DNA of 64,000 nucleotides from Mixophyes australis (taxonomy: Eukaryota; Chordata; Amphibia; Anura; Limnodynastidae): the NCBI GenBank assembly GCA_036250195.1, contig JAVHZZ010000005.1, forward strand, positions 75,201,505 to 75,265,504, read 5' to 3'. The notes beneath the pieces were generated by a model. The model was not told the DNA's origin. It saw nothing but the letters and a program-made list of their open reading frames with translations, and did no database searches. The position numbers were made by a program, and so were the translations under genes. Shown here piece by piece: positions 61,141 through 64,000 of the stretch; within the stretch, counting starts at the first letter, position 1; every line of letters begins with the position of its first letter.

Positions 61141-62344
61141 AATAAAGGGTAAAATAACATCTGTATTCTGCTTTACGCTGACTAGAAAAAAAATAAAGAA
61201 ACCTTTTATACAAATTGAAAGAGTGTAATAAAACATTTAAGTATATTAAAAAATGGTAATATGCATTTTGAACTCTTGACCTTTTTTCTTGTCTCCAAAG
61301 GTAACACTATGGATATTATTTTAACTTCCTGCTATTTCTTTCTGTGTTTGGCTACAGTACATCTGCAACATAACTACACTCCCAGTTTCAATCAGCAGTG
61401 TAAAATTTTCTGTCAATCAACATTATGATCTGATTCTCAATTCTGTCAATGTGTACAATCCTGTACTTGATCATAAATTCATTATCTAGCTTTGTCTGTT
61501 ATCAAAATTTAAGCTACATCCATCAATGTCTAGGAAAGCTTTGCATCACTAATCAAATTCAGCAACATTAATGATGCAAGTTACAAGGTAGATAATGACA
61601 AATAATTTTCTGGGGAAATAATTCCGACCAATATAAAAAGTGCTTGCGACACAAAATATAGTGATACTTTTAGAAGTTGATGTATATATTTTTATTTATA
61701 TGTATAAAAATGTGGAAGATTTCTCCATCTGTAGATCTCAATTTATGATCTGTATTAAATTATGTATATATTTTCTTAGTGCTTGGATTCATATTTGAAG
61801 CAAGTGTGATCATTCCATTGCCATTCAGTGGCATTTGCAGTTCCACAACAGCTGGTGAGCCACTAGTTTACTAAGCCGGTTATATTCCCTAAAGCTGTTG
61901 TGGTACTACTTGTTTTTTTCACTTTTCACTCTCATTAATCTGTCAATCCTCTCAAATTAAAGACACCGTTGAATTTGGAATCCACTATATCAAGTTTATT
62001 GTATCAACAGTCAGTTACTTTAAAGTAGAGATGGGCGGGCTCGGTTCCCCGAGATCCGAATTCAACCGAATGTAGGGTATCCGAGTACCGAGCGTCTCCC
62101 GCCCATTCGGTTTCGAAATCGAGGCAAAACGTCATCGTGACGTATTCGTTTTTCTGAGCTTGGATCTCGTGAGATTTAAAAAGCATAAATACCAGCCTCC
62201 ACAGCAATCCATCGCCATTCGACAGGGAGAGAGCAGGGTTAGGTCACACTAGGTATATCAGCGCAGGGACAGTGATTGATTGTATTCAATAGCATTGTAA
62301 TCAGTTGTGACAGCAGTAAGAGGAGAAGAGAGTTTTTAGTTCAG

Positions 62345-62640
62345 TTTCTGGCACTCCAAGTGCTATTGGGGTGTCCTCCATTGTTTTGCAGAAATTTATC
62401 TTGCTGTGAAAAAGAACTATATAGCAGCACATTAATAAGAAATATATTTATATATTTAGCACTTCCATTTGCTATTGGGGTGTCCCCCATTGTTTTGCAG
62501 AAATTTATCTGGCTGTGAAAAAAGAACTATATAGCAGCACATTAATAAGAAATATATTTATATATTTAGCACTTCCATTTGCTATTGGGGTGTCCCCCAT
62601 TGTTTTGCAGAAATTTATCTGGCTGTGAAAAAAGAAGTAT
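62345..62640. repeat. ~110-bp tandem repeat, about 2.6 copies
   Basis: TGCTATTGGGGTGTCC recurs at 62361, 62470 and 62580. Units also share TTTTGCAGAAATTTATCTGG and CTATATAGCAGCACATTAAT. Copies 2 and 3 are nearly identical. Confidence 0.95.
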
Positions 62641-62693
62641 ATTGGAGCAGTGTCAAAAATAATTTGTAGCACTACAAGTGCTTTGGGCTCAGA

Positions 62694-62807
62694 ATGGATT
62701 CAAAGCAGTCCACATTTGAGCAGAATGAGCAACCACGTTCTGTCACCAGTCCTGATGGAAGTGTTCACAGTACGTCATCTGGGAAAGGCGATGTGTTATG
62801 TGCGTAT
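62694..62807 (+). pseudogene. Start of a hAT-like transposase frame, truncated by insertion
   Basis: The ATG opens 38 codons of Ser/Gln/Thr-rich sequence beginning MDSKQSTFEQ and ending GDVLCAY, exactly where the retroviral LTR begins. The identification rests on position inside the hAT-like element; no transposase domain is reached. Further frame past 62807 belongs to the LTR. Confidence 0.5.
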
Positions 62808-63632
62808 TGTCGCTAACCAATAACGATTGTCGAACCTCGATTTGTGTTTCCAACGCACAAAGATTTATTCGCAATAAGTGGAAAAAATATGCTCAAGCGA
62901 AGTAATAGTAAATACAGCCGTTACTTATCGCAGGCGCTCTGGATCCAGTGCAGTCATTCAATCCTGAAGTCTGGGGACAAGATGTCTGCACTCTGAATCA
63001 CAAGCTGCTGCTTATATACACAATCAAATACAGTAATACAATGAAGATGGTATAGCTTGCATCTATTGGTCCGGGTCTCAGGAATGTCCAAGGGGTTGTC
63101 AATCATTGGCTGGTTCATCCTAAGGAATCCAAAGGAGGGGGTCATCTCTGCAGGGGGTATGCTCTGCTCTTCCCGCCCGAATTCCTTAGTCTTAAGTAGT
63201 TCATAATTCCCTATCATTCATAACTTGCGCATGCACTCTGCGATTCCCTCGCAGAGCGCACCAAACAGTAGGATATGTAACAAGGTTCATTATGATACCA
63301 CTCATGATGTTATTCCTTTAACCCGTTCTGTGTATTTCACTAATATGCATGTAACTCTGATATAACATATAAATACTACTATATTTCGACATAACTGACT
63401 ATGTGTTGCTACTACCAATAATGTGTACTATTTTATAAGTATGCGTGTTTGTGCGAATGTATGGTAAAAGACCAATTACTGTTGCTGCCACGTGTAGTGG
63501 ATGCGTACGCCCTTTCACGCCGTAGCGTGCCCTTGTACGTCATAGCGTACCGTACGCATCTTTTCAGACAAAGACAACCAAGTTTGCTAGACTTTAATTG
63601 AAATGACTTTATCCAATTTACTGACTTCGACA
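62808..63632 (-). repeat. Endogenous retrovirus 3' LTR
   Basis: 825 bp that starts TGTCG and ends CGACA in both senses. In the minus sense it has a TATA-like GTATATAAGCAGC near 63.01 kb and GCGAATAAATC near 62.87 kb as polyadenylation signal, in U3-R-U5 order. A polypurine stretch (AAAGGGTGGAAC) adjoins its U3 edge. Confidence 0.9.
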
Positions 63633-63661
63633 GTTCCACCCTTTGATAGTGTAATAAACTA

Positions 63662-64000
63662 TCACCCAATCACCGTTTCAAGTTCAGGATTATACAATAC
63701 TTCTTCACAGACCATGATCTCGGTATCTGGTACCACCCTTTCAGTCTCTTTCTCAGTGTTACTCCCATGAGACCGTTTTCCACACTTCAACACAGTAGGA
63801 ACACATTTGACAACTAAACCAATTGCTAAGATGACACCCAGTATAAGGAGAAGGAGCTTTCCTACACTCGCAATCATTTCCTGTACCCACTCCCCCAGAC
63901 CGGAGAACCATTTTGCTGGGTTCAACCATGAGAACCAACCCGCCACCTTTTCCCCGACCTCATATAACGAAGAATTATGGCTCTTTCGAAATTCCCATTT
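63662..64000 (-). pseudogene. env: Retroviral env, transmembrane subunit C-terminus (partial)
   Basis: An open minus frame enters from the window edge and stops at about 63662, 30 bp before the LTR. It shows a Trp-rich membrane-proximal stretch, then a hydrophobic segment of about 25 residues (Leu/Ile/Val-rich, ending near a Cys), then a basic and acidic cytoplasmic tail. That order and position, ending just before the polypurine tract and 3' LTR, identify env TM. No break is visible in the part seen, but most of the element lies outside the window, so activity cannot be judged. The retroviral class is not assigned. Confidence 0.8.

Larger units (their letters stand above)
62030..62807 (+). 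mobile_element. 5' part of a hAT-like transposon, cut by a retrovirus
   Basis: It starts AGAGATGGGCGGGCTCGG, a frequent hAT terminus in vertebrates, continues through a promoter-like region, a 110-bp tandem repeat and the start of a coding exon. The 3' part lies beyond the retroviral insertion, outside the window. Confidence 0.65.

Noticed and set aside
15200..64000. Exons of RBMS3, the neighbour of ZCWPW2 in mammals
   Set aside because: I looked for its RNA-recognition motifs in the frames available and found none. The gene may lie beyond the window.
1..64000. A novel multi-gene defence or biosynthetic system
   Set aside because: No cluster of co-oriented unknown genes exists. All long frames are explained by ZCWPW2, transposons or simple repeats.

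Overview
This is vertebrate nuclear DNA, most likely from a frog (Anura). The evidence is one spliced protein gene with long introns, very sparse coding, AT-rich intergenic DNA, and a dense, nested transposon load: palindromic MITEs, hAT elements with 8-bp target duplications, Ty3/Gypsy LTRs, an L1-type LINE, CR1/L2-type LINEs, a Tc1 fragment and an endogenous retrovirus. The frog assignment is an inference from repeat style and not a species call. There are no bacterial operons, CRISPR arrays or phage genes.

Region 1 (1-15.2 kb, + strand). After a minisatellite and about 1.1 kb of unassigned DNA comes the host gene, ZCWPW2 (zinc finger CW-type and PWWP domain containing 2), a predicted reader of histone H3 methylation. 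Eight exons (1777-14966) have canonical AG/GT borders and compatible phases and give 348 residues plus a stop. Only a short N-terminus appears to be missing. Its introns hold a MITE 29 bp from a splice acceptor, an LTR fragment, a tRNA-like and Tc1 relic, a hAT transposon (7689-10078) that has itself been split by a GC-rich LTR-like element with a promoter and a minisatellite, and an antisense CR1/L2 fragment.

Region 2 (15.2-47.7 kb). I see no convincing host exon. The region holds MITEs, LTRs on both strands, a degenerate hAT transposase (about 20.05-20.86 kb), two perfect-TSD hAT derivatives (34637-34943 and 35056-37380), the second carrying a 31-bp minisatellite with higher-order structure, L1 relics and several palindromic elements.

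Region 3 (47.7-53.4 kb). A decayed + strand L1-type LINE has been interrupted by a MITE, a 2.46-kb gag-only Ty3/Gypsy element with 5-bp TSDs, a second palindromic MITE and another LTR fragment.

Region 4 (53.4-64 kb). This is AT-rich intergenic DNA with an L2-type tail inserted inside a MITE, LINE relics, a telomere-like repeat block, and finally a hAT 5' end whose first coding exon is broken by an endogenous retrovirus. The 825-bp LTR and env C-terminus of that retrovirus lie at 62808-64000, and the element runs out of the window.

I found no undescribed gene system. The most notable biology is an apparently intact ZCWPW2 in a probable frog, given its known evolutionary coupling to PRDM9, and the reconstructable order of nested insertions.
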